A stretch of DNA of 64,000 nt, from positions 35,104 to 99,103 of the forward strand of contig NZ_FWER01000019.1 of NCBI RefSeq assembly GCF_900169785.1, given 5' to 3'. This document shows positions 8,037-16,516 of the stretch, in pieces. Both the position numbers and the translations under genes were made by a program. The DNA is from Rhizobium sullae (GTDB taxonomy: Bacteria; Pseudomonadota; Alphaproteobacteria; Rhizobiales; Rhizobiaceae). Under the pieces are notes generated by a model that had not been told where the DNA came from, made no database searches, and saw only the letters and a program-made list of their open reading frames with translations. Position 1 is the stretch's first letter. Every line of letters starts with the position of its first letter.

Positions 8037-8756
8037 ATGCAAACAATCGGCTTAATCGGCGGCATGAGCTTTGAAAGCTCTGTGGTCTATTATCGTCTGG
8101 CGAACGAGATGGTGCGCGAACGCCTGGGCGGCCTCGCATCGGCCGAACTCGTCATGCACTCCGTCAATTTCGAAGAGATCGTCGCCATGCAGAAGGCGGG
8201 CGACTGGAACGCCGCTGCCGCGCGCCTCGGCGATGTCGCGCTTCGCCTGCAGGCCGCCGGTGCCAGTTGCATCCTGATCTGCACCAACACCATGCACCTG
8301 ATCGCCGATCAGGTCGCATCCCGGCTCTCTGTTCCGCTGATCCATATCATCGACGAGACGGCGAAGTCGCTGAAGGCTGCCGGGCGCAAACGTCCGCTGC
8401 TGCTCGCAACGCGCTACACGATGGAGCATGGCTTTTACGCGGATCGCATGAAAAGCCTGGGCGTCGACGTGAGGGTTCCGGATGCAGACGACCGCACCAT
8501 TATTCATGACATTATCTTCAACGAGCTTTGCGCCGGAAAAGTGCTCGACAGTTCTCAGACAAAGCTGATGGAGATCATCGAACGCGAACGCGCAAATGGC
8601 GCAGACAGCATCATCCTCGGCTGCACCGAGATCTGCCTCATCCTCGATCCAAACAGGCTGCCCCTGCCTGGCTTCGACACCACGGCGATCCACGCAAAGG
8701 CCGCTGTCGACTTTTCAATAGGTGAAGTGCCGAGCGAGAAAACAGAAGCTGCGTAA
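8037..8756 (+). CDS. Aspartate/glutamate racemase family protein
   Basis: A 239-residue PLP-independent racemase-fold protein. It begins TIGLIGGMSFESSVVYYRLAN and carries both catalytic cysteines, in ILICTNTMH and IILGCTEICL. Broad-specificity amino-acid racemases of the YgeA/RacX type have this pattern. The ATG follows CAGGAG by about 8 nt. Divergence from an Lrp regulator suggests amino-acid-responsive expression. Whether Asp, Glu or another amino acid is the substrate cannot be told. Confidence 0.88.
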   Translation: MQTIGLIGGMSFESSVVYYRLANEMVRERLGGLASAELVMHSVNFEEIVAMQKAGDWNAAAARLGDVALRLQAAGASCILICTNTMHLIADQVASRLSVPLIHIIDETAKSLKAAGRKRPLLLATRYTMEHGFYADRMKSLGVDVRVPDADDRTIIHDIIFNELCAGKVLDSSQTKLMEIIERERANGADSIILGCTEICLILDPNRLPLPGFDTTAIHAKAAVDFSIGEVPSEKTEAA

Positions 8757-8766
8757 CGTGCAGTTT

Positions 8767-8783
8767 ACTTGACTCAGTCAACT
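8767..8783. promoter_or_regulatory. Inverted repeat upstream of the MarR-GNAT gene
   Basis: ACTTGACT-C-AGTCAACT is a near-perfect 17-bp inverted repeat centred about 47 bp before the MarR-GNAT start. Its size and symmetry suit a MarR dimer site. Confidence 0.45.
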
Positions 8784-8790
8784 AAATACA

Positions 8791-8821
8791 GGACAAAATC
8801 TCCTAATAGGAGGTTTTGTCC
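8791..8821 (+). promoter_or_regulatory. 31-nt hairpin containing the MarR-GNAT ribosome-binding site
   Basis: GGACAAAATCTCCT and AGGAGGTTTTGTCC form a 14-bp stem with one mismatch and a 3-nt loop. The right arm contains the AGGAGG Shine-Dalgarno sequence (8808-8813) and ends immediately before the ATG at 8822. It could be a second operator or an RNA hairpin that masks the ribosome-binding site. Confidence 0.55.
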
Positions 8822-9739
8822 ATGTATGATTCTGCTCTCATCGACGCTGCCCGCGACTTCAACCGCTTCTACACCAACTTCCTCGGCGTGCTGAACAAGG
8901 CCTACCTCGACACGCCCTTCACGCTGACGGATGCACGGGTGCTTTTCGAGATCGGCTCGCATGACGGCATCAGCGCCGTCACGCTGGTGCGCGATCTGCA
9001 TCTGGACCCCGCTTACCTCAGCCGCATTCTGAAGCGCTTCCGCAGCGAAGGGCTGATCGAGACGAAGGCCGATCCTGCCGACCTGCGCAGCCAGACCATC
9101 AGTGTCACCGGCAAGGGATACGAGCAGTTCCGGGAACTCGGCCACCGCGCGAATGCGCAGATTGCCGAGCGTTTCGAGGCGCTTGCCCTTGGCGAGCGGC
9201 AAAGCGTCGTCAGCGCCATGCAGACTATCCGCTCGCTGCTCGACCCAAACATAAAGCCGAACCCACCGATCATCCGCGCACACCGGCCCGGCGACATCGG
9301 CTGGATCGTCCAGAGCCAGGGCAAGGCCTATGCCGAGGAATATGGCTGGGACATGCGCTTCGAGGGCCTCGTCGCCGAGGTCGCCGGCAAGTTTCTGGCG
9401 GACTTCGACCCGGCGATGGAATATTGCTGGATCGCCGAGCGCAATGGAATCAACGTCGGCTCGATCCTCGTCACGAACGGTGGCGACGGCATTGCCAAGC
9501 TCCGCCTCCTCTATGTCGACAAAGCCGCACGCGGCTCGGGGCTTGGCAGGATGCTGGTCGACGAGTGCATCCGCTTTGCAAAGGCAAAAGGTTACCGGCA
9601 GATATCGCTCTGGACGAACGACGTCCTGCACGCCGCACGCGGCATCTACGTGAAGGCCGGATTCCGACTTGTCTCCGAGGAGAGACACCGGATGTTTGGC
9701 CCGGAGGAAACCGGCCAGACCTGGGTTCTCGATCTCTGA
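8822..9739 (+). CDS. MarR-type regulator fused to a GNAT acetyltransferase
   Basis: A 305-residue two-domain protein. Residues 1-140 form a MarR winged helix (DLHLDPAYLSRILKRFRSEGLIE; KADPADLRSQTISVT). Residues 150-305 form a GNAT domain with the acetyl-CoA loop LLYVDKAARGSGLGRMLVDECIRFA. Fusions of this kind are widespread in Rhizobiales; the effector or substrate is unknown. ATG 8822 is preferred over the TTG at 8816 because AGGAGG is spaced 8 nt from it. Two inverted repeats directly upstream suggest autoregulation. Confidence 0.9.
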   Translation: MYDSALIDAARDFNRFYTNFLGVLNKAYLDTPFTLTDARVLFEIGSHDGISAVTLVRDLHLDPAYLSRILKRFRSEGLIETKADPADLRSQTISVTGKGYEQFRELGHRANAQIAERFEALALGERQSVVSAMQTIRSLLDPNIKPNPPIIRAHRPGDIGWIVQSQGKAYAEEYGWDMRFEGLVAEVAGKFLADFDPAMEYCWIAERNGINVGSILVTNGGDGIAKLRLLYVDKAARGSGLGRMLVDECIRFAKAKGYRQISLWTNDVLHAARGIYVKAGFRLVSEERHRMFGPEETGQTWVLDL

Positions 9740-9771
9740 TTTCGCCGCTTCGCAAAAGTTTCGCTTGATTT

Positions 9772-9787
9772 GGAAACGATCATTTCC
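9772..9787. promoter_or_regulatory. Near-palindrome before TetR gene, candidate operator
   Basis: GGAAACGATCATTTCC matches its reverse complement except at one symmetric pair. It lies 14 bp before the TetR start codon, where autorepression would act. Confidence 0.45.
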
Positions 9788-9801
9788 TAATTAGGTGAGC
9801 C

Positions 9802-10419
9802 ATGACGACCGCGATCCTCGACGACAAAAGCCGACACCGCGGCAGGCCGCGTGAATTCGACATGGATGCAGCACTCGACGAGGCGCTCTGCGTCTTTTCC
9901 GAACGCGGCTATCATGCAGCTTCCATCAGCGAATTGACCGACGCGATGGAGTTGACCTCCGGCAGCGTCTACAAGGCCTTCAAGGACAAGCGCGGCATCT
10001 TTCTGGCTGCCTTTAACCGGTACCGCGCCGTGCGCCGCAGCTTGCTTGATGAGCGCCTGGACAAGGCGGAGAGCGGGCGCGACAAGATTTACGAGCTCCT
10101 GCGCTTTTACGCCGCGTCATCGCACGGTGACATCGGCCGCCGCGGCTGCCTCGTCGTCTGCAGCGCCAACGAGCTTGCGATCTTCGACGGGGAAGCGGCA
10201 GAGCGCGTCGCCGGTGCCTTCGCGGCCAACGAAGCGTTGCTGCTGGACCTCATCCGTCTCGGCCAGTCCGACGGCTCTATCCCGGAAACGCTCGATGCGG
10301 CGACAACGGCCCGCGCCCTGCTCTGCCTCACGCAAGGCATGCGTGTCGCCGGCAAGACCGGCCGCCGCGAGGAAGACATGACAGCCGTCGCGGACGCCGC
10401 GATGAAACTTCTCGCCTGA
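9802..10419 (+). CDS. TetR/AcrR family transcriptional regulator
   Basis: A 205-residue repressor. The HTH region reads MDAALDEALCVFSERGYHAA, then SELTDAMELTSGSVYKAFKDKRGIF. The C-terminal half includes GRRGCLVVCSANELA, a feature of the TetR_C subgroup that often controls oxidoreductase or drug-efflux genes. It is 80 bp upstream of, and co-oriented with, an MFS transporter, the likely target. The near-palindrome at 9772-9787 is a candidate operator. Confidence 0.9.
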   Translation: MTTAILDDKSRHRGRPREFDMDAALDEALCVFSERGYHAASISELTDAMELTSGSVYKAFKDKRGIFLAAFNRYRAVRRSLLDERLDKAESGRDKIYELLRFYAASSHGDIGRRGCLVVCSANELAIFDGEAAERVAGAFAANEALLLDLIRLGQSDGSIPETLDAATTARALLCLTQGMRVAGKTGRREEDMTAVADAAMKLLA

Positions 10420-10499
10420 AACGCTTCGCCCGCAAGAAGCGGGTGGCGTAGAACGACTTCACGACCGATCCTCCCCAATTCCGCATACCGGAGTTTTTC

Positions 10500-11708
10500 A
10501 TGAGCATTTCAACTGCAACGAATGAGACCGCCGTGCCCCGGACGATCTCACCTTTGATGACGTTTCTTTTTGCGGCCGCCTGCGGCCTTGTTGCCGCCAA
10601 TCTCTATTATGGGCAGCCGCTGGCCGGTCCGATCAGCGCCGATCTCGGTTTTACGCCGGCGGCCACCGGCCTGATCGTCACGCTGACGCAGATCGGCTAC
10701 GGCATCGGCCTGCTTCTCATCGTGCCGCTCGGCGATCTGCTCGAAAACCGCCGCCTCGCGCTGATGCTGATCCTGGTATCTGCCGCCGCACTCATCGGTG
10801 CAGCACTTTCCTCAACGCCCGCCCTGTTCCTGCTGGCCTCGCTCTCCATCGGCCTCTCCTCGGTCGCGGTGCAAGTTCTGGTGCCTTTCGCCGCCCATAT
10901 GGCGCCGGATGCGATGCGCGGTCGCGTCGTCGGCAACGTCATGAGCGGTCTTCTCTGCGGCATCATGCTGGCTCGCCCCTTTGCGAGCTTCGTCGCCGAA
11001 GCCTCGTCGTGGCACATGGTCTATTACATCACGGCCGCCGTCATGGTCGGGTTGGTCCTCATCCTGCGCGCAAATCTGCCAGTTCGCGTCCCGCATACGA
11101 AGCTCGGCTACGGCGCCCTGCTCGCCTCGATGCTCCACCTTGCAGTGACGTCGCGCATCCTGCAGCGCCGCGCGCTCTATCAGGCAGGCATGTTCGGTGC
11201 CTTCAGCCTGTTCTGGACGACGACTCCGCTGCTGCTTGCAAGCCCGGCTTTCGGCCTCTCCCAGAACGGCATCGCGCTCTTTGCGCTTGCCGGAGCTTCC
11301 GGCGCCATCGCCTCGCCGATTGCTGGACGCCTCGCCGACCGTGGCCTGACGCAGGTTGCCTCGGCCTTTGCCATGCTGATCGGCATGGGGGCCTTCGTCA
11401 TCAGCCACTTCGCGGGCGACGGTTCGCTGACCGCGCTCGTCCTGCTGACGGCGGCGGCGATCCTTCTGGATTTCGGCGTGACGACCAATATGGTCTGCGG
11501 CCAGCGCTCGATCTACGCGATCAGTGCTGACCATCGCAGCCGCTTGAACGGTCTCTATATGGCGACCTTCTTTGCCGGCGGCGCTCTCGGCTCGGCGCTC
11601 GGCGGCTGGGCCTATGCGGCCGGGGGATGGACGATGACAGCCTGGATCGGCTTCTGCTTTCCGGCTTTCGCCTTCCTGCTCTTCCTTACCGAGGGGCGCG
11701 GCAAGTAA
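10500..11708 (+). CDS. MFS family efflux transporter
   Basis: Inner-membrane protein of 402 residues with about 12 hydrophobic segments. The first is LMTFLFAAACGLVAANLYYG. A loop-2/3 motif follows (GYGIGLLLIVPLGDLLENRRL), as in the drug/H+ antiporters of the major facilitator superfamily. A central loop divides the two six-helix halves. It follows a TetR gene in the same direction, which suggests substrate-induced export. The substrate is unknown. It ends 8 bp from the convergent HxlR gene. Confidence 0.88.
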   Translation: MSISTATNETAVPRTISPLMTFLFAAACGLVAANLYYGQPLAGPISADLGFTPAATGLIVTLTQIGYGIGLLLIVPLGDLLENRRLALMLILVSAAALIGAALSSTPALFLLASLSIGLSSVAVQVLVPFAAHMAPDAMRGRVVGNVMSGLLCGIMLARPFASFVAEASSWHMVYYITAAVMVGLVLILRANLPVRVPHTKLGYGALLASMLHLAVTSRILQRRALYQAGMFGAFSLFWTTTPLLLASPAFGLSQNGIALFALAGASGAIASPIAGRLADRGLTQVASAFAMLIGMGAFVISHFAGDGSLTALVLLTAAAILLDFGVTTNMVCGQRSIYAISADHRSRLNGLYMATFFAGGALGSALGGWAYAAGGWTMTAWIGFCFPAFAFLLFLTEGRGK

Positions 11709-11716
11709 GCCGCATC

Positions 11717-12133
11717 TCAGCCTCCGGCGGCATCGAAGCGGGCGCGGGCGCCGCGAACGGCATCATGGTTCGCTTCCGCCCAGTTCAAAAGCAGCGCCAG
11801 CGTGGCGTAAAGCGAGCGCCCGAGTTCGGTGACCCGGTATTCGACGCTCGGCGGCTTCGTCGGAAATACCTCCCGCTCGATATAGCCCTCGCGCTGCAGG
11901 TCACGCAGCGTCTGCGTCAGCATCCTCTGCGAGATATCCGGTATCTTCCGCCGCAGCTCGCCGAAGCGGTAGGGCCGCGCGGCAAGCGCCTCCAAAAGCA
12001 GCGTCGACCACTTGCCGCCGATCTGCTGCATCATGTCCCTGACCGGGCAATTGTTAAAATCGAGACTGCCGAGATCGATCTCCCGGCGGATACCGGGGGC
12101 CGGCTTGCTCTTCAGATTGACGACAGCGCTCAT
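11717..12133 (-). CDS. HxlR family regulator, QorR-like
   Basis: A 138-residue winged-helix regulator. It shows the HxlR pattern CPVRDMMQQIGGKWSTLLLEAL, FGELRRKIPDISQRMLTQTL and LQREGYIERE, and the N-terminal Cys found in redox-sensing members of the family. It is divergent from qorB, the same pairing as ytfH/ytfG in E. coli and qorR/qor2 in Corynebacterium. A role as thiol- or quinone-responsive repressor of qorB is therefore likely. Confidence 0.88.
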   Translation of the reverse strand: MSAVVNLKSKPAPGIRREIDLGSLDFNNCPVRDMMQQIGGKWSTLLLEALAARPYRFGELRRKIPDISQRMLTQTLRDLQREGYIEREVFPTKPPSVEYRVTELGRSLYATLALLLNWAEANHDAVRGARARFDAAGG

Positions 12134-12248
12134 AATGGGCTGGTTCCCTTTTGGTAACGTAGAGCGGAAAAACTGCCTTCTTTACAGCACGAAGTCAATT
12201 CCTATTTTAGAGCTGCTCTCTTTTTGAGACCACCATAGAGGAAGACCT

Positions 12249-13136
12249 ATGAGCGAAACGATTCTCGTCACCGGCGCCGCCGGCCAACTTGGCCAGCGCG
12301 TCATTCATCACCTGCTCGAAACGTACAAGGTTCCGGCCGGAAGCATCGTCGCCGCCACCCGCGATCCGGCGAAACTTGCTGCGCTCGCCTCAAGGGGCGT
12401 CGCCACCCGCAAGGCCGACTTCGACGATGCGGCAAGCCTCGAAGCCGCCTTCAAGGGCGTCGATCGGCTGCTCATCATCAGCACCGACGCGCTCGCCGTT
12501 CCCGGCCAGCGCCTGACGCAGCACAAGGCCGCCGTGGAGGCTGCCGCCAAGGCCGGCGTGAAGCACATCGCCTACACCTCGATGCCCTCGCCCGACAAGT
12601 CGGTCGTCACTTTCGCACCGGATCACCTCGGCACCGAAAACGCCATCAAGGCAGCCGGCATTCCCTACACGATCATCCGCAACGCCTGGTATTTCGACAA
12701 TTATCTACACGGCATGCCGCATAACCTGCAGTCCGGCAGCTGGTACACGGCAAGCGGCGACGGCAAGATTTCCAACATCTCCCGCGAAGACTGCGCATTG
12801 GCGATCGCCGCCGCCCTCGCCTCCGGCACGAGCGAAAGCGCGACCTACACGCTAACGGGCAGCGAATCGCTGACGGCCGACGAGGTCGCCACCGGCATCG
12901 CTGCTGCTGTCGGAAAGCCCTTACAGGCCGTCAAAGTCAGCGACGAGCAGCTCGGCCAGGGTATGCGGAGCGCGGGCCTTCCCGATTTCGTCGCCGACAT
13001 GCTGGTCTCCGCAGATGCCAACATCCGCGCCGGCAACTTCGATCTCGTCACGGACGACTTCAAGACGCTGACCGGCAAGCAGACGCAGAAGCTCAAGGAC
13101 TTCTTCGTTGCAAACAAGGCGGCGCTGCTGGCGTAG
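12249..13136 (+). CDS. qorB: NAD(P)H:quinone oxidoreductase, NmrA-type atypical SDR (QorB-like)
   Basis: A 295-residue Rossmann protein beginning ILVTGAAGQLGQRVIHHLLE. It shares E. coli QorB features in order: AAKAGVKHIAYTS, YTIIRNAWYFDNYL, GDGKIS and GLPDFVADML. It reduces quinones with NADPH by analogy with QorB. GAGGAAG precedes the ATG. The divergent HxlR regulator is the expected partner. It is followed by a rhizobial intergenic repeat and faces pdxJ. Confidence 0.85.
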   Translation: MSETILVTGAAGQLGQRVIHHLLETYKVPAGSIVAATRDPAKLAALASRGVATRKADFDDAASLEAAFKGVDRLLIISTDALAVPGQRLTQHKAAVEAAAKAGVKHIAYTSMPSPDKSVVTFAPDHLGTENAIKAAGIPYTIIRNAWYFDNYLHGMPHNLQSGSWYTASGDGKISNISREDCALAIAAALASGTSESATYTLTGSESLTADEVATGIAAAVGKPLQAVKVSDEQLGQGMRSAGLPDFVADMLVSADANIRAGNFDLVTDDFKTLTGKQTQKLKDFFVANKAALLA

Positions 13137-13213
13137 GCCGCTTGCGCTCAGGAGGCCGGCGCACCGGGACAAAGAGCACGTCGCCGCCTCTTGAGCCGCT
13201 GCGCCTCCAAACA

Positions 13214-13305
13214 CTCCGTCATGCTTGGGCTTGACCCGAGCATCCACTCCTCGATCGGCGAGTAGCGGCTTGGATCCTCGGCTCATGGCCGAGGATTCCG
13301 GCAGA
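13214..13305. repeat. RIME-like intergenic palindromic repeat
   Basis: Two palindromes in about 90 bp between convergent genes: GCTTGGG-N5-CCCGAGC (13223-13241) and CCTCGGC-N5-GCCGAGG (13276-13294), with a GGAT/ATTCC border. Sequences with 'cgtcatgcttgggcttgac' type ends are common dispersed elements in rhizobial intergenic regions. Other copies lie outside this window. Confidence 0.55.
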
Positions 13306-13381
13306 GGGTTTAGGGACGGAAGAACTGGCCCTGCGGTGGCGCGTTTATCGCCGATCGGCATCTACCGGAAATCCGATAACC

Positions 13382-14134
13382 TTAAACCTTCTGCCCGCAG
13401 GCCCGGCAGAACCGCCGCACCGTTTCCGCCATGCCGTATTCCAGCGCATCGGCCGTCAGGCCGTGGCCGATCGAAACTTCTGCAAGCTTCGGGATGCGCG
13501 CCACGAGCGGCGGCAGATTGGCGACAGTCAGGTCATGGCCGGCATTGACACCCAGTCCGATCGCAAGGGCTGCGTCCGCCGTCTTGCCGAGCGCTTCGAG
13601 AATGGGGCCTGCCCGCTCCGGCGCGTCGTAACAGCCGCCATAGGGGCCAGTGTAAAGCTCGATCCGGTCCGCCCCCACCGCCTTGGCGATCTTAACCGCC
13701 TCGGCATCGCTGTCGCCATCGGCAAACAGCGAAATGCGGGCTCCCATCTTCTTCAGCCGTGCGACGACGTCCGTGAGGAAGGCCCGGTGTTTACGGAAAT
13801 CCCAGCCGTGGTCGGATGTCGCCTGCGACGGATCATCGGGCACGAGGGTCACCTGCTCTGGTGCGGCATCCTTGCAGAGCTCGAGGAATTCCTCCGTCGG
13901 ATAGCCCTCGATATTGAACTCTGCTTCCGGAAACTCGTCGTCGATCAGGTTGCGGATCACCGGCAGGTCAGAGAACCGGATATGCCGCTGGTCCGGCCGC
14001 GGATGGACGGTCAGCCCGCTGGCACCTGACTGCAAGGCGATGCGCCCCAGCCCTTCTACGCTCGGCCAAGGCAGATCGCGCCTGTTGCGCAGCATGGCGA
14101 TGGCGTTGAGGTTCACGGAAAGCGTCGTCGGCAT
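13382..14134 (-). CDS. pdxJ: Pyridoxine 5'-phosphate synthase
   Basis: Final step of DXP-dependent vitamin B6 synthesis: condenses 1-deoxy-D-xylulose 5-phosphate with 3-amino-2-oxopropyl phosphate. It is a 250-residue TIM barrel with the family pattern LSVNLNAIAMLRNRR, GLTVHPRPDQRHI, EFNIEGYP, EQVTLVPDDP, IELYTGPYGGCY and LGVNAGHDL. The catalytic His and Glu positions are present (TVHPRPDQRHI; EGYPTEEF). ATG 14132-14134 starts MPTTLSVNLN; the longer upstream frame is unlike the family. It is convergent with qorB. Confidence 0.95.
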   Translation of the reverse strand: MPTTLSVNLNAIAMLRNRRDLPWPSVEGLGRIALQSGASGLTVHPRPDQRHIRFSDLPVIRNLIDDEFPEAEFNIEGYPTEEFLELCKDAAPEQVTLVPDDPSQATSDHGWDFRKHRAFLTDVVARLKKMGARISLFADGDSDAEAVKIAKAVGADRIELYTGPYGGCYDAPERAGPILEALGKTADAALAIGLGVNAGHDLTVANLPPLVARIPKLAEVSIGHGLTADALEYGMAETVRRFCRACGQKV

Positions 14135-14521
14135 GTCGATGATCCATTCGATATGGGTAAAGCGTGAGCTGCTTTTATGCCAACGAACCGGCCGAGGCCA
14201 ACGAGATTCGCATATGGCTGCATGCAAATCTGTGATGGACGCCTCACCAGCGATTCAGTGACGCCCGCTGCCAATCCGGCTAACGTCACGCCGGATATCA
14301 AGTTTTCGAATGCTGCGCGATGCTATCCTATTTAAGAACGATTATTTTTAGCACTTACAAAAATGCCCATTCACGCATAACGTGAGAATAAGTATCGAGT
14401 AAGTACGCCGCGTACTGCTTCTTCCCGACGACAAGAACGCCTCGAGGAAACACCACTCCGCAGCGCCTTCGAAGCAACTGGCAAACCGCATGAGGTGCAA
14501 CTATTTGCTCCAGGAGGGTTC
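14135..14521. other. Intergenic region between pdxJ and the MerR-LuxR gene
   Basis: About 390 bp between divergent genes. An AT-rich stretch at 14320-14360 is likely promoter DNA. No operator, RNA gene or reading frame could be supported. Confidence 0.4.
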
Positions 14522-15211
14522 ATGCCAGACGGTGCCAAACGTGCCGCCGGTAAAGCTTCGGAAAGCCGGTCCAGGTCCAGATACCGGTTCCTGCCATCTG
14601 CAGCACTACCGCCGGATTTGCCTGAGGGACCGGTGCCAATCGCCGAAATGGCGAACGCATTCGGGGTCACGCACAGGACACTACATTTCTACGAAGAGAA
14701 AGGACTGCTCTCGGCAAACCGCATCGGCCTGATGCGCGTTTACGGCGAAGACGATGTGATGCGCATGGCCGTCATCAACATCTGCCGCGAGGCAGGGATG
14801 CCGATCGCCGTCATTCAGGAACTGATGGGCGATTTGGGCCGCGCTGCCTCACAGGAGGAAGCCGAGGCAATATTCCAGGAGGCGCTCGCCGTCCGCAAGC
14901 GCGAGCTAACGGCGGAAATGTCGACACTGCATCGTCAGCTACAGCAGGTCAGCGACCTGCTCGACCCCGACGCCAGCAGCGAGATACCGTTGCTGAACGA
15001 CAACGAGGATCAATCCACTCTTTCGGATAAGGAATTGCGCTGCCTCTCTTTGATGGCCGAGGGCTTCTCGACGCAGCGCATCGCCCGGTCGCTTGACCTG
15101 AAGCATGACGAAGCACAGGCGCTTGAAGCCGACATCATCTTGAAGTTCCGCGCAAACAACCGCTTCCAGGCGATCGCCAAGGCGGTGCTTCTCGGCATCG
15201 TCAAGATTTGA
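14522..15211 (+). CDS. MerR-type regulator with C-terminal LuxR-like HTH
   Basis: A 229-residue hybrid regulator. Residues 38-105 form a MerR helix-turn-helix (IAEMANAFGVTHRTLHFYEEKGLL; GLMRVYGEDDVMRMAVI). A predicted coiled coil spans about 120-150. Residues 165-225 resemble a LuxR/GerE HTH (LSDKELRCLSLMAEGFSTQR, then IARSLDLKHDEAQALEADII). The start follows CAGGAGGG, better than an upstream in-frame ATG at 14495. No metal-binding cysteines of classical MerR proteins are seen. The target is unknown; pdxJ is divergent and the helicase gene convergent. Confidence 0.85.
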   Translation: MPDGAKRAAGKASESRSRSRYRFLPSAALPPDLPEGPVPIAEMANAFGVTHRTLHFYEEKGLLSANRIGLMRVYGEDDVMRMAVINICREAGMPIAVIQELMGDLGRAASQEEAEAIFQEALAVRKRELTAEMSTLHRQLQQVSDLLDPDASSEIPLLNDNEDQSTLSDKELRCLSLMAEGFSTQRIARSLDLKHDEAQALEADIILKFRANNRFQAIAKAVLLGIVKI

Positions 15212-15245
15212 CGCTCCGGCAACGGCCGCCACCGTTTCCGCAGCG

Positions 15246-16373
15246 TCACCGCACGATTGTCAGCGTTTCCGCCGCGCGGGTGATCGCCGTGTAAAGCCAC
15301 CGTTCGCGGGTATCGCGAAAGGCCCAGCTTTCATCGAAGAGCACAACATTATTCCACTGCGAGCCCTGCGCCTTGTGCACGGTCAGAGCATAGCCGTAAT
15401 CGAATTCGTCGTAGCGCTTGCGCGTGTTCCACGGGATTTCGCCTTCGACATCCTCGAAAGCCTGCTTCAGCAGCTTGATCTTGGCCGCGCCGCGATCCAT
15501 GTCGTCGTCTTCCGGCCGCACGAGCAGGTTGATACCCGGCTTCGTCGTCTCCTTCGACGACGTCATCACCTGCCAGAGCGAGCCGTTGAGCAGCCCCTTG
15601 GCGGGGTCGTTGCGCAGGCAGACGAGCTTGTCGCCTGTCTGTGGATAATCGGCCGTGAAGCCCTTCAACTCGCGCAGCCGCTGGTTATAGCGCCGCCGCG
15701 TGCGGTTGGTGCCGACGAGCACCTGGTCGGCGTCGAGCACCAGCGCCTGGTTGACCTCGTTCTTCGAGATCACCTGGGCGGTGCCGTAGTCGCCATGCAT
15801 GATTTCGTTGCCTTCGCGCACCTGCATTGCAAGCTTAATGATTGGATTGTCACGCGCCTGCCGGTGGATGTCCGTCAGCAGGTAATCCGGCTCCTGATTG
15901 GTGAAGAAGCCGCCGCCCGAAACGGGCGGCAGCTGGCCGGGGTCGCCGAGCACCAGGATCGGCGTGCCGAAACTCATGAGATCCTTGCCGAGCGCCTCGT
16001 CCACCATAGAGCATTCGTCGACGATGATCAGCGCAGCCTTGGCGACCGGGCTCTGCCGGTTGATGGAAAACATCGGCGCGATCGAGGTCTTGCCGGTCTG
16101 CTCGTCCTCGACCGCCTCTTCGCCGCGCGGACGGTAGATCAGCGAATGGATCGTCTTGGCGTTGCTCGCCCCGCGCGAACGCAACACCTGCGCTGCCTTG
16201 CCGGTGAAGGCGGCAAACAGCACGTCGCCGTCGACATTCTCCGCAAAATGCTTGGCGAGCGTCGTCTTGCCCGTTCCGGCATAGCCGAACAGACGGAAGA
16301 GCGGCGACCGGCCCTCCTTCAGCCATTTCGAAACGGCCTTCAGGGCTTCGTCCTGTTGCGGAGCAAATTGCAT
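15246..16373 (-). CDS. ATP-dependent RecD-like (SF1B) DNA helicase
   Basis: A 375-residue helicase of the short RecD/Dda type. The Walker A motif is LFGYAGTGKTTLAKHF. Motif II is IIVDECSMVD, motif III ILVLGDPGQLPPV, and the C-terminal UvrD-like motif YGYALTVHKAQGSQWNNVV is followed by YTAITRAAETL. It would unwind DNA 5' to 3' in repair or replication-fork processing. The ATG at 16371-16373 precedes QFAPQQDEALKAV, the usual start of these proteins. No RecB/RecC or phage genes are adjacent. Confidence 0.92.
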   Translation of the reverse strand: MQFAPQQDEALKAVSKWLKEGRSPLFRLFGYAGTGKTTLAKHFAENVDGDVLFAAFTGKAAQVLRSRGASNAKTIHSLIYRPRGEEAVEDEQTGKTSIAPMFSINRQSPVAKAALIIVDECSMVDEALGKDLMSFGTPILVLGDPGQLPPVSGGGFFTNQEPDYLLTDIHRQARDNPIIKLAMQVREGNEIMHGDYGTAQVISKNEVNQALVLDADQVLVGTNRTRRRYNQRLRELKGFTADYPQTGDKLVCLRNDPAKGLLNGSLWQVMTSSKETTKPGINLLVRPEDDDMDRGAAKIKLLKQAFEDVEGEIPWNTRKRYDEFDYGYALTVHKAQGSQWNNVVLFDESWAFRDTRERWLYTAITRAAETLTIVR

Positions 16374-16516
16374 GCGAGCGACTTGGCAGGATTCGCGGCC
16401 GCGAAGCAAGGCGGAAAAGTGCGCCAGCAGGTAGCTGCCGCGCGATTGCCTGCTCTCAGCCGCTTGAACGCAGGTTTTGCGCCCTTTAGTGTCGCCGCGT
16501 TGCCTGAGGGATTCGC

